DNA of 64,000 nt from Mansonella perstans (taxonomy: Eukaryota; Nematoda; Chromadorea; Rhabditida; Onchocercidae): contig JBAMDO010000145.1 of the NCBI GenBank assembly GCA_037074765.1, forward strand, positions 82,774-146,773. The letters run 5' to 3'. The translations under genes and the position numbers were made by a program. Each line of letters starts with the position of its first letter. Position 1 is the stretch's first letter. Under the pieces are notes generated by a model that was given only the letters and a program-made list of their open reading frames with translations, did not search any database and had not been told where the DNA came from. This document shows, in pieces, positions 51,001 through 61,700 of the stretch.

Positions 51001-54000
51001 TTTTTCGAAAGTCGTTAATTTTCTTTCACCATTGGCAAATGACCGGTACATCAAGTTAAAAATCTTTGTTCTTTGTTCTTATGAAATGTATCATGACAAT
51101 TTGTAGCAGTATCTTGGCCTATTATAATCGAAAAACCCACTGATAATTTTTCTAATAATATCCCATAATTTATCTATTTTTTTTGGTATATAAAATGACA
51201 CGGTATTCTGATAATTGTTATTGCCGGTGACAGTCACCTGTTGATGGTTTTAGATGATGCCAATTTAAAATTATAACAATCGTGCCACTAAGCTCTTTCA
51301 TCTTTCGTTGATATTCGTTAATTATTTTTGTCCCTCAAAATTCAGTTTCAAATTTCATTTCCGTCTCTCAGTGGCTTTTAAATTGGCACCGTCTTTTAGA
51401 GAAAAAAAGACTTCGCTTTTAACTGTTTAACTGTTTTTTTTCGTGAGCAAACCAGTGAGATTGCTTACCGCGGTCCAAAATATTCGAAAAATTTAAATGC
51501 AATATGAAATTTTCATTTCCGATTGTCGTTGATACCAATTAGACAGTTGGTTATTGGCTTCTGACAAGTTATGTCTCCTAATTAAAATTTAGTTAAATTC
51601 TACAATAGGACATAGGAATGTATGAAACAATGTTTTTGTTCATTTTTTTATTCATCACTGTTATTGTTGACAAATTTACCTTGATTCTAACTTTCCTTAT
51701 TAGAATAACTTTTTTTTTTTTTGAAAAAAAATACATTCTTGCTTTTTGTATTAACTAATTGATAATAATTAATGCTTAATTAACTTTTTCGTTCCCATTT
51801 GCACTTTTCGTAAAATGTAAAAATGTTTGATTTTATTGACAAAATAATAGACAAAATTTTTCAAATTTGTTTTAAAAATATCTTCGAGCAATATGGATCC
51901 AGAGTATTTATTCTATTCTCATTCAATTTTCACTTCTTATGTTATTCATCTCAACAGAAAATGAATTTAAAGAATCTGTAATTAAATCGATTACTTGCAG
52001 ACAGTTTTTTTTAGTCAAAAAAAAAATCCATTAGTGATCATATTTGTAAAAGAATTAGAGATAAAATATTTAGCGAATTGATGAGAGTTTCATATTTCGG
52101 TTTCATAAAACAATAAAAAAGTGTAGTTTAATTTCAAAATTAATAATTCTGAGTAATTTAGGATTTTGGAACGATGATTGACAAAAAAATCTATGATTTA
52201 ATGCTTACTAATCATCAACAACAAACACAGCAACCACAACAACCAGTAGTAACCCATGGAATAATTGGTGAGAAACGTCGATACGAAAGTATGACATCGA
52301 AATTTCGTTTTGGTCGTGAAACTCCCAAAACGCCCACCTCTCCAATTGCAACACGACTTCGTAGTTACAACAGTTAGTTATTATTTATATTTTATTGCTG
52401 CATATATAAATGTTTTCAACTAGCTAAACAGAATAGCAATAGGATCGGTTGTTTGTAAGCAGAAATTGTCTGTAAAGATCAGTTAATGTGTGTTTCCCAT
52501 CATGTAGTACTGTAAAAGGCGTATCATTTGTTATTCTTTTAGTATGTTAATTTTATTTATGTCATATCTTTTGAAAGAATGGAACGATGTGATCTCTTTA
52601 TTCAGAAAGATCCAAGCAATAAAACATTATCCATTGATCATTCCGTCACATTACCATTAAATGATTTATTAAAGTGATATAACGAATGATCGGTAGCTTT
52701 ATTCGGAAAGTTATTGCCTCAATATGTATATATGAATAGATGTAGTTGGCAAATATTCCCTTTTCATTACATGATTAGAACATCCGATAGATTTTTTTCT
52801 GCTAGTATTTTGTAGAGAATTTTTCATGCATATGTAAACTGGAATATCCAGGTAGAAGTTGAAATAAATTCAATAATTGAGCAAAATGCTTTAGGCAGTG
52901 GAAATGGTGACAGTGCACGTGAAACACTTGTTGCGGCACGCCGACAACCAGTTAAAGTGATTATTCACAATCCTGGTGTTCAGCGTTCATCCTTAATTTC
53001 TACAAGAGTTAACTGTAATCATCAACAACAATCGAACAAAACTAATTCCACGAATGAACTGGATGCGTTGCCCACACATCCATTGAAGCGAGGTCGTATA
53101 ATCAGTAACGGTCGGCCATCACTGGATTTCGAAAAAATGCGAGAGGTTGGTATTTATTTTACATTAAGATATATGATTAAAAGATGGACTAAAATGAAAA
53201 AAATAAATTCAAAGTTGAATTTAAATTACAAATTTCTGTTATAATAGAATAATGGAATTAATAGAATTTAATTGAAATTTTGCATTGCTGTAATTAGGCA
53301 CACTTTTTGATTTTTATAGTAGTATTAGTATTTTTAAGAATATAGCTAAAAATCTACAGTTCTATTCTTGTGGCTTATTTTAGCTTAAGCTTTAATATTT
53401 GCTGGAATAATTGCACAGTTACGGTAAATGATTTTTTATGCAGTACTTTCTTGTGTCTCGCAAACAAGAAAGTCAATTTTTACGTTCCTCATAAACAAGA
53501 AAGCCAATTTTCACGTTTCTCACAAATCAAGAAAGCCAATTTTCACGTTCCTTACGAATAAAGAATCAATTTTCACGTTCCTTACGAACAAGAAAGCTGA
53601 TTTTCACTTTTATTACGGATTTTACGCCGAAAATCAACCTTTTTCTTGGGGCATTACATTAAATTGCAGATCATGTTTGTAATCTTTGATTCAGTCTTTT
53701 CTTTTTCTTCATATATGATTTGATTTGAAGACTGAACTTCATCGATAACCTTTCTGATGTTTCGTACCAAATATTAAATAAGATCGCTAAATATAATGCC
53801 ATAAAAGGCGATAGAAGGATGAATTAATTGCTCTGATTTGTTAAGATCATTTAATGGTTCAGGTTGAAACATAAAACATATTGAAGGTCAAAGGAAATTG
53901 TGAAAATTTGCTTTGAGCAATTCCCATAATTTTATTGTAGCGCTTAGTGGTAAGTAATGTTTGTGGCATTGGATCTCAAGAATTCGTCGATTCAGCGATG

Positions 54001-54547
54001 GGTAATAGTGATAAAGACATCGAGAAACGGAAAGTAAGCAATTTATTTTTCGTCTTTCATTGTTATTGTGTTCAAATAAATCACTGAAACGATATCTGCT
54101 TAAAATTTTAATTTTTTCATCTTTGAAGGAAATTTTTGAATCCATGAATCATATTGATTAGTTCTGTGTAATCTTCATTTCCTCATTTCCGGATATCCAT
54201 TAAGCTTAATAAATGCGATATAATGGAATGATCATACCCTAAGAATATTGTCAATATATTTCCATATTACTTGTATTTCCACATATTATTTCAGTATTTT
54301 CAGGATTTTTATAATAATTTTGCTTTTCTAATTTTTCTTTTTGGTCATTGAACTTTTTAAAAGATAATTGGATATTTTGCAGCAAGACTGGGCACTGACA
54401 ACTTTTACCTCATTTGGACGTCGCTGTCCACAGCACCAACAGTTGCGCTGCCAACAAACCGATTGCACATTCCGACCCGTCGATTGTGACGGTACACAAA
54501 CGGGTGGTGGTGGCGGCAGTAATAGTAGTAGTAATGGTGACCAATGA
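38058..54547 (+). CDS. Nine-exon gene, 453-aa low-complexity protein of unknown function
   Basis: Exons: 38058-38264, 38356-38428, 39680-39773, 47879-47989, 49756-49912, 52162-52372, 52895-53145, 53941-54033, 54383-54547. All eight junction phases agree and the 1,362-base join is open to TGA at 54545. The start is chosen because TGA lies in frame three codons upstream (38049-38051). The protein looks intrinsically disordered: an N terminus with LVNKFKKHS, an acidic patch SGTESDDDELEQ (about 79-90), Ser/Pro segments SSPPNLTSSPP (105-115), a Ser/Asp-rich stretch through exon 4, Thr/Asn-rich exon 5, QQQTQQPQQP (233-242), a proline-directed-kinase-like TPKTPTSP (268-275), a basic KRGR (349-352), a Cys/Gln segment RRCPQHQQLRCQQTDC near 412-427 and a Gly/Ser tail. 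No transmembrane segment, signal peptide or catalytic motif is visible. I do not recognise the family; a nuclear or scaffold/regulatory role is only a guess from composition. Confidence 0.82.
38356..38428 (+). CDS. Exon 2 (residues 70-93), acidic
   Basis: Acceptor AATATTCAG, donor CAA|GTAAGT (perfect consensus). Codes the acidic IDSGTESDDDELEQLDS segment and leaves one base (A) for the next codon. Confidence 0.85.
38429..39679 (+). other. Intron 2 with TG/TATG microsatellite
   Basis: 1,251 bases, T-rich, ending AATTTTTCAG. A GTATG/TATA tract lies at about 39334-39397. No coding seen. Confidence 0.8.
39680..39773 (+). CDS. Exon 3 (residues 94-124), Ser/Pro-rich
   Basis: Acceptor ATTTTTCAG, donor TAG|GTTTGT. 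Codes NLNRAPSTDIMGSS then PPNLTSSPPLISEFETD and leaves two bases (AG). Two downstream acceptors, 40278 and 47879, both keep the frame open. Confidence 0.85.
40278..40452 (+). CDS. Alternative last exon or retroposed cDNA end, 57 codons
   Basis: A GC-raised island inside intron 3. After the acceptor ACCACAG (ending 40277), the first base T completes the codon left by exon 3 (AG+T = Ser). The frame then runs 57 codons (ALLLPLCGEFETC..., then PFRVSRILPDKDSTPDG, ending ...SDIVHRV) to TAA at 40450-40452. AATAAA follows at 40533-40538 and a run of 15 A at 40546-40560. Phase fit plus poly(A) signal favour an alternative terminal exon. The encoded A run and the absence of a T-rich tract before the acceptor favour a retroposed processed transcript. 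The same DNA is also open in another + frame (40277-40495) that is less protein-like. No family recognised. Confidence 0.35.
40533..40560 (+). other. AATAAA signal followed by A15
   Basis: AATAAA (40533-40538), seven bases (TGGTCGC), then fifteen A. This resembles a polyadenylated transcript end copied into the genome, or a poly(A) signal next to a chance A run. Confidence 0.45.
40997..41019. repeat. Poly-T run, 23 bases
   Basis: Uninterrupted T homopolymer in intron 3. Confidence 0.9.
44180..44204. repeat. Poly-T run, 25 bases
   Basis: Uninterrupted T homopolymer in intron 3. Confidence 0.95.
45040..45070. repeat. Poly-T run, 31 bases
   Basis: The longest homopolymer in the window, in intron 3. 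Its length is likely to be unreliable in assembly. Confidence 0.95.
47879..47989 (+). CDS. Exon 4 (residues 125-161), Ser/Asp-rich
   Basis: Acceptor TTTTCTTACAG, donor TTG|GTATGT. With exon 3 it builds SWDSTGCESGIVLHD and then RSSEISESSQDNILDEF. The many Ser residues next to acidic residues would suit phosphorylation, for example by casein kinase 2 (inference). It leaves two bases (TG). Confidence 0.85.
47990..49755 (+). other. Intron 4
   Basis: 1,766 bases. A 101-codon open frame lies on the minus strand (48911-49216); its length is near chance expectation for this base composition. A TAT/TTA trinucleotide patch lies near 49265-49295. Confidence 0.75.
49756..49912 (+). CDS. Exon 5 (residues 162-214), Thr/Asn/Cys-containing
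   Basis: Acceptor TTATTTTTAG, donor AAG|GTGGGT. Codes CVTTTTMSLINAGKINEG then IVSTNRCNNANSGKTETG and a basic/Cys end RPVTRRCCMQNESNK. Phase 0 at its end. The frame also stays open a short way upstream, but the acceptor and phase fix the boundary. Confidence 0.8.
49913..52161 (+). other. Intron 5
   Basis: 2,249 bases, no exon recognised. It includes an 87-codon frame at 50313-50576 that lacks splice context, a CT tract near 50543-50556 and an A17 run near 50610. Confidence 0.75.
52162..52372 (+). CDS. Exon 6 (residues 215-284), Gln-rich and TP/SP motifs
   Basis: Acceptor AGTAATTTAG, donor ACA|GTTAGT. Contains a Q/P tract (QQQTQQPQQP), a basic GEKRRYESM and SKFRFGRETPKTPTSPIAT, with TP, TP and SP sites for proline-directed kinases. 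GC content is clearly above the flanking introns. Confidence 0.87.
52373..52894 (+). other. Intron 6
   Basis: 522 bases with no repeat or frame of note; ends ATGCTTTAG. Confidence 0.8.
52895..53145 (+). CDS. Exon 7 (residues 285-368), the largest exon
   Basis: Acceptor GCTTTAG, donor GAG|GTTGGT. Codes SSGNGDSARETLVAARR then QPVKVIIHNPGVQRSSL, an Asn/Gln-rich stretch, and LKRGRIISNGRPSLDFEKM. Its codon use (CGT/CGC, GTT, GGT) and GC content are the clearest coding signal in the window. Confidence 0.88.
53146..53940 (+). other. Intron 7
   Basis: 795 bases containing the 31-bp minisatellite at 53457-53618; ends TTTTATTGTAG. Confidence 0.8.
53457..53618. repeat. About 31-bp minisatellite, 5 copies, in intron 7
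   Basis: Units approximate CAAGAAAG(C/T)CAATTTT plus CACGTTCCTTACGAA. The fourth copy lost bases and the fifth is truncated at its 3' end. It produces two overlapping + frames (53370-53561 and 53428-53682) that are not coding. Confidence 0.85.
53941..54033 (+). CDS. Exon 8 (residues 369-399)
   Basis: 31 codons, phase 0 at both ends, so it could be skipped without a frameshift. Acceptor TTTTATTGTAG, donor AAA|GTAAGC. Codes RLVVSNVCGIGSQEFVDS then AMGNSDKDIEKRK. Confidence 0.8.
54034..54382 (+). other. Intron 8
   Basis: 349 bases, AT-rich, ending GGATATTTTGCAG. Confidence 0.8.
54383..54547 (+). CDS. Exon 9, C terminus (residues 400-453)
   Basis: Acceptor GGATATTTTGCAG. Codes QDWALTTFTSFGRRC, a Cys/Gln run with four Cys (CPQHQQLRCQQTDC plus one more), then GGGGG, SNSSSN and GDQ, ending at TGA 54545-54547. 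The Cys spacing does not match a zinc-binding motif I know. Confidence 0.83.
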   Translation, partial: QDWALTTFTSFGRRCPQHQQLRCQQTDCTFRPVDCDGTQTGGGGGSNSSSNGDQ

Positions 54548-55316
54548 TTTGCCACATTGTAACTTCAGGCTCAGGTGAACCAAACAAACAATCTTCTCTT
54601 CTTTCTTTTCCTCTCTCTCTCTCTATTTACCTATCTCTTACTTCTATTTTTTTGTAAAAAATTGGAGAACAAAAACTTTATTTGTTTAATTATTACATTA
54701 CTTATTTTCTTCTATTTTTTAACTAAAATTTTGAAAAATTGAAATTTTTAACTCAAAAGTTACAATAGATAGATAGATAGAGAGTGAAAAGGATCTTTTT
54801 TTAAGCAAACATAAATTAGCAATTATTGTGAGGAAGTGTTTTTGTTGTTATTTTGATTAATTATCATTTGTTATCTTTCTTATATACATTTCAGTTCATT
54901 TACTAAGTTTTTTGAAAGTTTGAGCATTTTATATTGTTTGCATTGTTATTGACAATTTTTCGAAATTCTACTTTCCATAAATTTTACTTTTTTTTCATTC
55001 CTTGTCAAACAAAAAGTTTTCAGGATATTCCCTATCAGATATTTTCTGCTATGATAGATTTAGGTATAGTCAACAAAAATTGATATCTATAACATGGTTT
55101 TCATGTTTTTCATGTATGTCATATCCAGAGAAAATCATTGTAGATCATTAATGTAATTAATCACTGAGAGTCTTGATAATTCCATACCAGTTTACAGTCC
55201 ATTATTCCACAAAATCATGATAGCATAGCTTTTAGTTTCTGCCTGATTCTTATCATTGATAGAAAAAAGATAAGCCTTATTTGGTGCAAAGAGATAACGA
55301 AGCAATTCTAAATAAA
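54548..55316 (+). other. Probable 3' UTR of the nine-exon gene
   Basis: After the stop comes a CT-rich stretch (about 54591-54636), then AT-rich sequence. The first AATAAA on + is at 55311-55316 and another is at 55660-55665. The 3' end is inferred only from these hexamers; a variant signal could place it earlier. Confidence 0.35.
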
Positions 55317-55407
55317 TTAACGAATATTTAAATCTGTAGCAAATTATAAAACTACTTTTCGGGAATATATCCTTTATTTGAAAGCTCGTTTTTTTCTTGT
55401 TTTTATG

Positions 55408-55497
55408 GTATCATTATCATCATCGTCATCATCATCATGGTCATTATCATCATTATCATAATCATAATCATTAATCATATTCCTCATCATCATCTAT
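55408..55497. repeat. ATC/ATT trinucleotide tract
   Basis: CATCATCGTCATCATCATCA followed by GGTCATTATCATC-type repeats. It resembles a degenerate complement of the GAT array near 11.1 kb. Confidence 0.85.
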
Positions 55498-55669
55498 TTT
55501 TCTTTTTTTCTCTCCCTTTTTTCTCAGTCATTCATATAATAAGCAAGAAGATACTGTTTGGTTCATTGGTTCATTTCAATTTCACATGCCTCTTCAAATT
55601 AATTTCTTCATTTCTTTCAGTTGAATTTATTTATTATGATGATGTAAACTGAGAAAAAAAATAAAGCGA

Positions 55670-57837
55670 CTTTTGTGTTAACAGAACACTGTTCTCTGAA
55701 CAATGTGTATTCTAATGTATGGATAGGATATCACGAAGTCGATTTGCTCAAGATACCATCTCATGTTTAACCTTCCTTTCCACTTTATAATAATAAATCT
55801 TAAATAATGATCTGAATCATTTTTGAACGATAAATGACCTAAATCTATGTATGAAAGGAAATAATTTTGAAAAGTGAAATGAAAAGTAAACATGAACTGG
55901 TACTATTGGCACCATAATGATTGACTTTATCGGTGCATCATTTTCACTGACTATAATTATAACATATTTCGATGCTCATATATTCTAGCATATATTATTT
56001 TTTCCACACTATTTCTCTTCTAATTAACAGTTCCATATTCAATTTTAGATAGATGAAATATACAAAAAAGAATTTACATAACATTTATGATTACTTATTA
56101 ATCATAATCTTTCATTTAGTGTATTGTAGAGCAGAAAGTCATAAAAGCATCAAAATATGCTAAAATTTAGCTGATATTTTAATTTTCGCGTCGTGATCTC
56201 CTCACATTGTATGAGTTTGTGTTCGATTAGAGAGAGAAAAAGAAAAAAAGAAGTTTTAACATTTGAAAGAAATTTCCTTTTGTTTGAAAAATTTTTAAAT
56301 TGTTCAAAATTTTTGTAGAAATTATTCATTTCTGGTTTTTTTTCTTTTTTTTTTCAAATTCATTTCATAATAATATGATTACATTATGTAAAATTCAAAT
56401 TATCCTGAAATCATCAATTCATTTTGATCATTTTGTCTTTTTCACTATGCCATGCAAAAATATCGTCATTCAAATTATCTCTTCTCATATTATTATTCTA
56501 CAATGTTTTTTTTCTCTAGCAACTTTTTTTTCGAATTTTTCATTTTTCTTTTCTTTCTGTTTACTGTAATTTTTTTTTTATTCACAAACAATAAGCAATA
56601 AGCCATATTGCTTGCACAGATCGTAGTTTTATTTTCCTCAATTATTTAATTGTATCATTTGAAATTTTACTACTTCTGACATAAATGTAGTCTGTTTTCC
56701 TGAATAATTTTTAAAGTTGAACGATCAAAATAGTTCATTTTTTTTTTGTATGTAATTTTTTCAATTTCAAAATTGTTTCCGTTTATTTTTCAGATATTAT
56801 TCTTCGCTTAAATTGATCTTTTTTTTCGCATGTACTCTTTTACCTTTATCATATACTTGATCTATTTAAGGTAGTTTTATTTAAAGCATTTCTTTTATCT
56901 GTTTCTTTGAAATTTTAATTCCTCAATTCTTTCATTATTAAAAATAAAATGTGCTCTTTGATAGATTTCTAATTAGCAAACATCGTCATGCTTGTGTGAT
57001 ATTCATTCATTCATTCATTTATTTCAGTCAATATCAGCTGATTTTTTCAGCTTCTGTGTAATAAGCGAATTTTTCGGTCCTTTATGTTCATGCAGTTTTT
57101 TACTTTGGAAAGAAAGCCTGCCCAGAAGATCAGTGAATTAAAATTTCCGGGAATTTTTTTTGCATAATTGAATATTTCTCTGATAATGTGCTTCATGAGT
57201 TCATGCTTCAGTTTTTTGATGATGCATGTTAACTATTGCTATTGTACTATTATTACTTTAAATTAATGGTTATTCATAATTTCAATCTTTTCCATTATCG
57301 AGGTATATATCGCTTGTTTTACTCTGATTTTCTCAAACATTTATTTAAATTCAATTAGTAAAATTTAACTCAACATCATTAATTTCATCACACTAATATC
57401 CACACTGAGATTCGCTGACTACACAGAAAATGCTTTTACATTTTGCATTTCTCTCTTACGCTTCATTAAACCAAATTGTGCACTCAAATGAACTCATCAT
57501 CATGTCTTCCTATTATTTGTACACATTCGTATGAATGAAATGGAAATTTCTTAAAATTTCTTTCGTCTACATCAATCAATAACGGAATTTCTAAATTTTA
57601 ATGCCAACATATAACAACACTAGCTGATATCCATTCTGAAAAGAAACCTGAATCTAAATTACTATCACACTTCTGAGATTTCGAAAATTGAAAAAGTTTA
57701 CCATTCATCTTCATCAAAGCCTGCTGCTACTATTGCTACCGCAAGCCATTAGTATAACTCATATTGTTAACGGAAAACATGCCATGTGAGATTTTATAGT
57801 GGAAATATTTGTTGAGATGTTTTATTTTACATTTCAG
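55670..57837. other. AT-rich, no gene seen
   Basis: No assembled exon. One 71-codon minus frame (55678-55893) and one 89-codon + frame (56300-56569) are within chance for this composition. Confidence 0.6.
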
Positions 57838-57950
57838 CACTTTATGGCGCAAATTTAAATGCACCGCAAAGTTTTCCTTTCAACATACACTTTATCGACA
57901 ACTGGGATACTCAGATAAGGTTGTCACTTCAGAAAAGTGGAAACTGCTGA
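57838..57950 (+). CDS. Weak candidate exon
   Basis: A strong acceptor (TATTTTACATTTCAG) precedes a GC-raised segment. With two leftover bases, the frame codes LYGANLNAPQSFPFN then IHFIDNWDTQIRLSLQ and stops at TGA 57948-57950. A second frame is also open, to TGA 57953-57955 (TLWRKFKCTAKFSFQ...). A further open stretch on + lies just upstream (about 57650-57750; ...SEISKIEKVYHSSSSK, ending TAG) in another frame. This may be a real terminal exon, a decayed gene with frameshifts, or chance. Confidence 0.22.
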
Positions 57951-57955
57951 AGTGA

Positions 57956-60900
57956 AGTCAGATGCTAAAATTGATTCATCTAATAGTTTTATTATTTAAA
58001 AAATTTTTAGACTAGCTTATGTCAACATTGAAAACAATGACAATTATGCCGCTGCAATTCTGCGATTTTTCGAATTTTCATTAGAATTATCTGTAAAGAT
58101 TCAAATTTTCAAATAATGATTTGTTTTGTGGAAAATCGATTTTAAAATTCCACAAAAATTATATCTTTTAGTGAAGAAGTAATCATCAGAAATTACTTTA
58201 ATTATCAGTTTCGAAAGAAATCACTCTATGTAAGAATCCTTCATAAATCAATTTTGTATAGGAAATTCGCCGGGAAATTTTCCACTTTCATGATTACTAT
58301 ATTATAAATAATATTAATTGCTATGCTTATTTCTATCTGTTCAAAATTCATTTTGTAAGTTTTGATGGAAAGATTTAAGATTCAATACACATATGGATAC
58401 ATCATCAAATGGTATTGATGGTAGAGAGTCAGTTAAACGTATGCTTATTTGTTTGTTTGTTTTTTTATTAGTATAGTTTACAGAATTTTTACACATTCTT
58501 AGCATTTTTTTCAATCACACCATTTTTTGAAGAAACATAGAAAATGAAATTTACCGAATTTTCTTTTTCTATGGTTTTTTTTTTCCCTTTCATTCATTAT
58601 TTTACTAATTGATCGATTCAGCTAAATACTAATAGTTTATTCCTATTTGAACAATTGTTTCAGGGATCTATCTTCTATATGTAAATAAAGTAAATAAGTA
58701 AATGTATGCACATGCTATTTAATTAAAATTTAAAAAAAAAAAAGAAAAAAAAAGCACTCATTTTTTTAATTATGTTTTTTTTTTTTTTTGTTAATGCAAT
58801 GGGTATGAATGATTTTATAATTATCTATAAAATTTTTTAAAAAAGTCTCTTCTGATGTTAAATTTTTTTTCTTGTTTACCTTTTATTAGTAATTACTAAT
58901 TGCTTTTTTCACAAAACTATTAGTTAATAAATTTTCACTTTTATTGCAACTGTAAATCATTACTACCTCATTTTGTTCTGTGAAAGAAACTATGTGTAAA
59001 GAAGAAAGAAGAGGAAGAAAAAAAAAATCACTGAAAAATATTCATCAGCAAACCACTATCATTTTCTGGATTTTTTAATTTACACACATATATCAGGAAT
59101 CATTCAGTTCGTTAGATTTATTTTTGTAATATTGTTTCTATCCTATAATAGTTTATTGATTTAATGATTAAGTCAGATCAAAATTTCATAACTTCGGTTA
59201 AATTTAATCATTAAATGCTAAATTTAGCGAAACATTTTTTTGATTTATTTTATCAAATTTGAACTGAAAATTGAAGCAAATTTCAATTTGAACGTAAAAG
59301 TATAGTTAATTTTAATTGTTTTGTATTTCTTCAAATCTACATTTATTATATATAAAGTGATTTATCCTTTATATTATGTTTAATTGCATTACTTTTTGAA
59401 GATTGTTACGTATAAGAATGTACGTGAACGTGTGTGTGTATGTTTATATGTATGCAGTAGGTACTGTACTATGCAAAAACCACTGCATAAATTATGGTAT
59501 GTAATAAACCGCATCTGTACCATACCTTATTTAATAATAGAAAATTTCATGCTATTTTATCTGTGCCGTATCCTCTATAATTTACTTTAATGTTCATCAT
59601 TATTACTACATACAGATTATTTATGTTCAAAATTTTCACTACTTTTTTATCATTGTATTTCTTGTTATTTTGCTTCTCTTTTTCTTTTCTTTTTTTTTTG
59701 TTCCATAATATTTTTCTTTTTTTTATTACTTATTTCTAATTGTGTTTTTTTTTTCTTTTGATTTTTTATATCATAAATATTTTTATAATACTTTTTATTC
59801 TTTGTTTTTTTTTTTTTTTTTTTGTGAACATATTGAGAATTGCAAAAATTTGGTGAAAAAAAAACATTGTTTTCCTTCTTTTTTTTTTTTTTTTTTTTGC
59901 AAACAAATATATCATTTTGGACAGAATTCATCTGACATTCAATCATTTCGAACATTTGCCATTGTCAGAATGCTCATAGCCATCACTCAGTAAAACCAAA
60001 TTGAAGCAGACATAAACATTGGCAAGCCAAGGAATCAATTGGCTACATTAGATTAATAGCGGTCAAATGTTGCTGCTTAGTCAGCAAATCTTATTATGCT
60101 AAATTTGAGGGAAAATTTTCCTTTTTTGCTATTTGCTATTTCAATCAGTGCAATATGAAAATTCTGCAATGTCAAAATTAACTTTCCTTATTAGAACATC
60201 ATTTACTGCAATTTTATTCTGTTATTTGTTCAGGAAAAAACAAAACAAAATATTTTTAGGCTTTAGGATAATTGACAAGAATTTAATAGATCAGTTAAAA
60301 TTTAATTTAATTGCAATCACTATTTGCAAAAGGGAAAAATTGTTAGAAATGTCCAACTGATCAAAAATATTCCAATATTCGCTCAATCACTCTTAATTAA
60401 AATCAATAAGCAAAATGATGTCTAATTTTTGCTTTTTAAATTTTACAAAAAATTTTCTTATAATTAAATCCATATTGTTCTTTCAAATAAAAATCTCTTT
60501 GAAAAGAAATAGATTGTAAACAAAAAGAATGAAGATTGGATAGTATAACTGTGGCAGTACTAGTAATAGTGGTAGTAATACTGGGATTTTTCAACAAAAC
60601 ATTTACGCAGTACTACTGTAATGCTTAAGCTTCTAAAGTGACATTCATTAGCATTTTCATTCCTCATCAATGATTTATTAATCTCATTACTGATTTTTTA
60701 AGAGATTTAACGAAGCGTCTCACATTTGTTTAACTATCGAAGCATCACTTTGTCGGTATGTGAATTTCGCGCATTCACAAAAGGATTTCGGTTTAAGATT
60801 TATTTTAAAATTTAATGCTCTTTTAAATGATAGACTAACGATGCAGTGAATACGTACGGATTCGCAAACAGGGTCAGTATTTTAACTTTATAGTTAATGG

Positions 60901-61119
60901 ACATAAAATGTAAGTTAAGAAATTTACTACAAATATTTGACATACATATGGGATAGGAGTCAGATAGGTCGGCATATATATATATATATATATGGCAATT
61001 CTTAGCAATTTCATTAGCATAGTTGTAGGACGATTTTTAATCTTTGTTGAAATTTTTAAAAATTAATCTTAACAATCTGGCAAGCAAAAAATGAGAACTA
61101 CTAAACTAACAGTTCTGAT
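57956..61119. other. AT-rich, no gene seen
   Basis: Long T/A-run sequence, densest around 59660-59900 where T runs dominate. No exon or RNA gene recognised. Confidence 0.6.
60975..60993. repeat. (AT)n microsatellite
   Basis: About nine AT units. Confidence 0.9.
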
Positions 61120-61700
61120 TTAATTTTGATCAAAATCCATGAAATGATACAAAAGACGAGAAAGAAACAAGAATATTATAATATCGATACCGCGATACGA
61201 TTCATACAACAAAACATATGGGATTATCAAGACGAAAACTTCCCAATAATATTCCCAGAATTTCATTTGAATAATCTTCATTTGAAGAAGTAAACTCCAA
61301 TATATCAACAAGTTTTTCCTCACCTGCAAGTGCTTAATATGCTTTATGTGTGTATAATGGCAATGTGTTGTTGTATTAAAATAACAATTGAGAGAGAGCC
61401 CTAATATTGTCTATAATGATATTTTGTTTTGCAAAGTATATATAAGAAGAGTTTATTTTGTTTTGCAAAGTATGATAAGAAGCTAAGCTTCCTTTCGTAA
61501 AGCAATTCGGTGAACAATTTTTTTCCGGCAGTATATCCATTGCAAAAATCCAGTTTTCCTTTAGGATAATAATGGAACTTTAATATCATTTTTGACGCTC
61601 ATTTGTACCATCTAGCACAAACATTTTCGGAGAAACATGGAAAATAGAAGTTTTATGGAGAAAGGAATTTCTCGCATCACTGTGATAAATAATATCAGGA
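61120..61700 (-). pseudogene. Cluster of minus-strand open frames, possible decayed gene
   Basis: Four short minus-strand frames lie close together: near 61620-61680 (MREIPFSIKLLFSMFLRK), 61401-61589 (includes KGKLDFCNGYTAGKKLF), about 61207-61335 (AGEEKLVDILEFTSSNED then YSNEILGILLG) and 61120-61329 (hydrophobic, IIPYVLLYESYRGID). No splice sites join them into one frame and no family is recognised. Their mixed but protein-like composition, together with the A-rich + strand from here to 63.5 kb, is why they are listed; chance remains a fair explanation. Confidence 0.15.
61423..61484. repeat. Short tandem duplication
   Basis: TATTTTGTTTTGCAAAGTAT occurs twice about 35 bases apart, each followed by a version of ATAAGAAG. 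Confidence 0.75.

Noticed and set aside
53370..53682. Two overlapping + frames of 63 and 84 codons
   Set aside because: Translations of the 31-bp minisatellite inside intron 7.
59665..59993. Lys-rich minus frame of 96 codons and Phe-rich + frame of 83 codons
   Set aside because: Direct translation of clustered A/T homopolymers.
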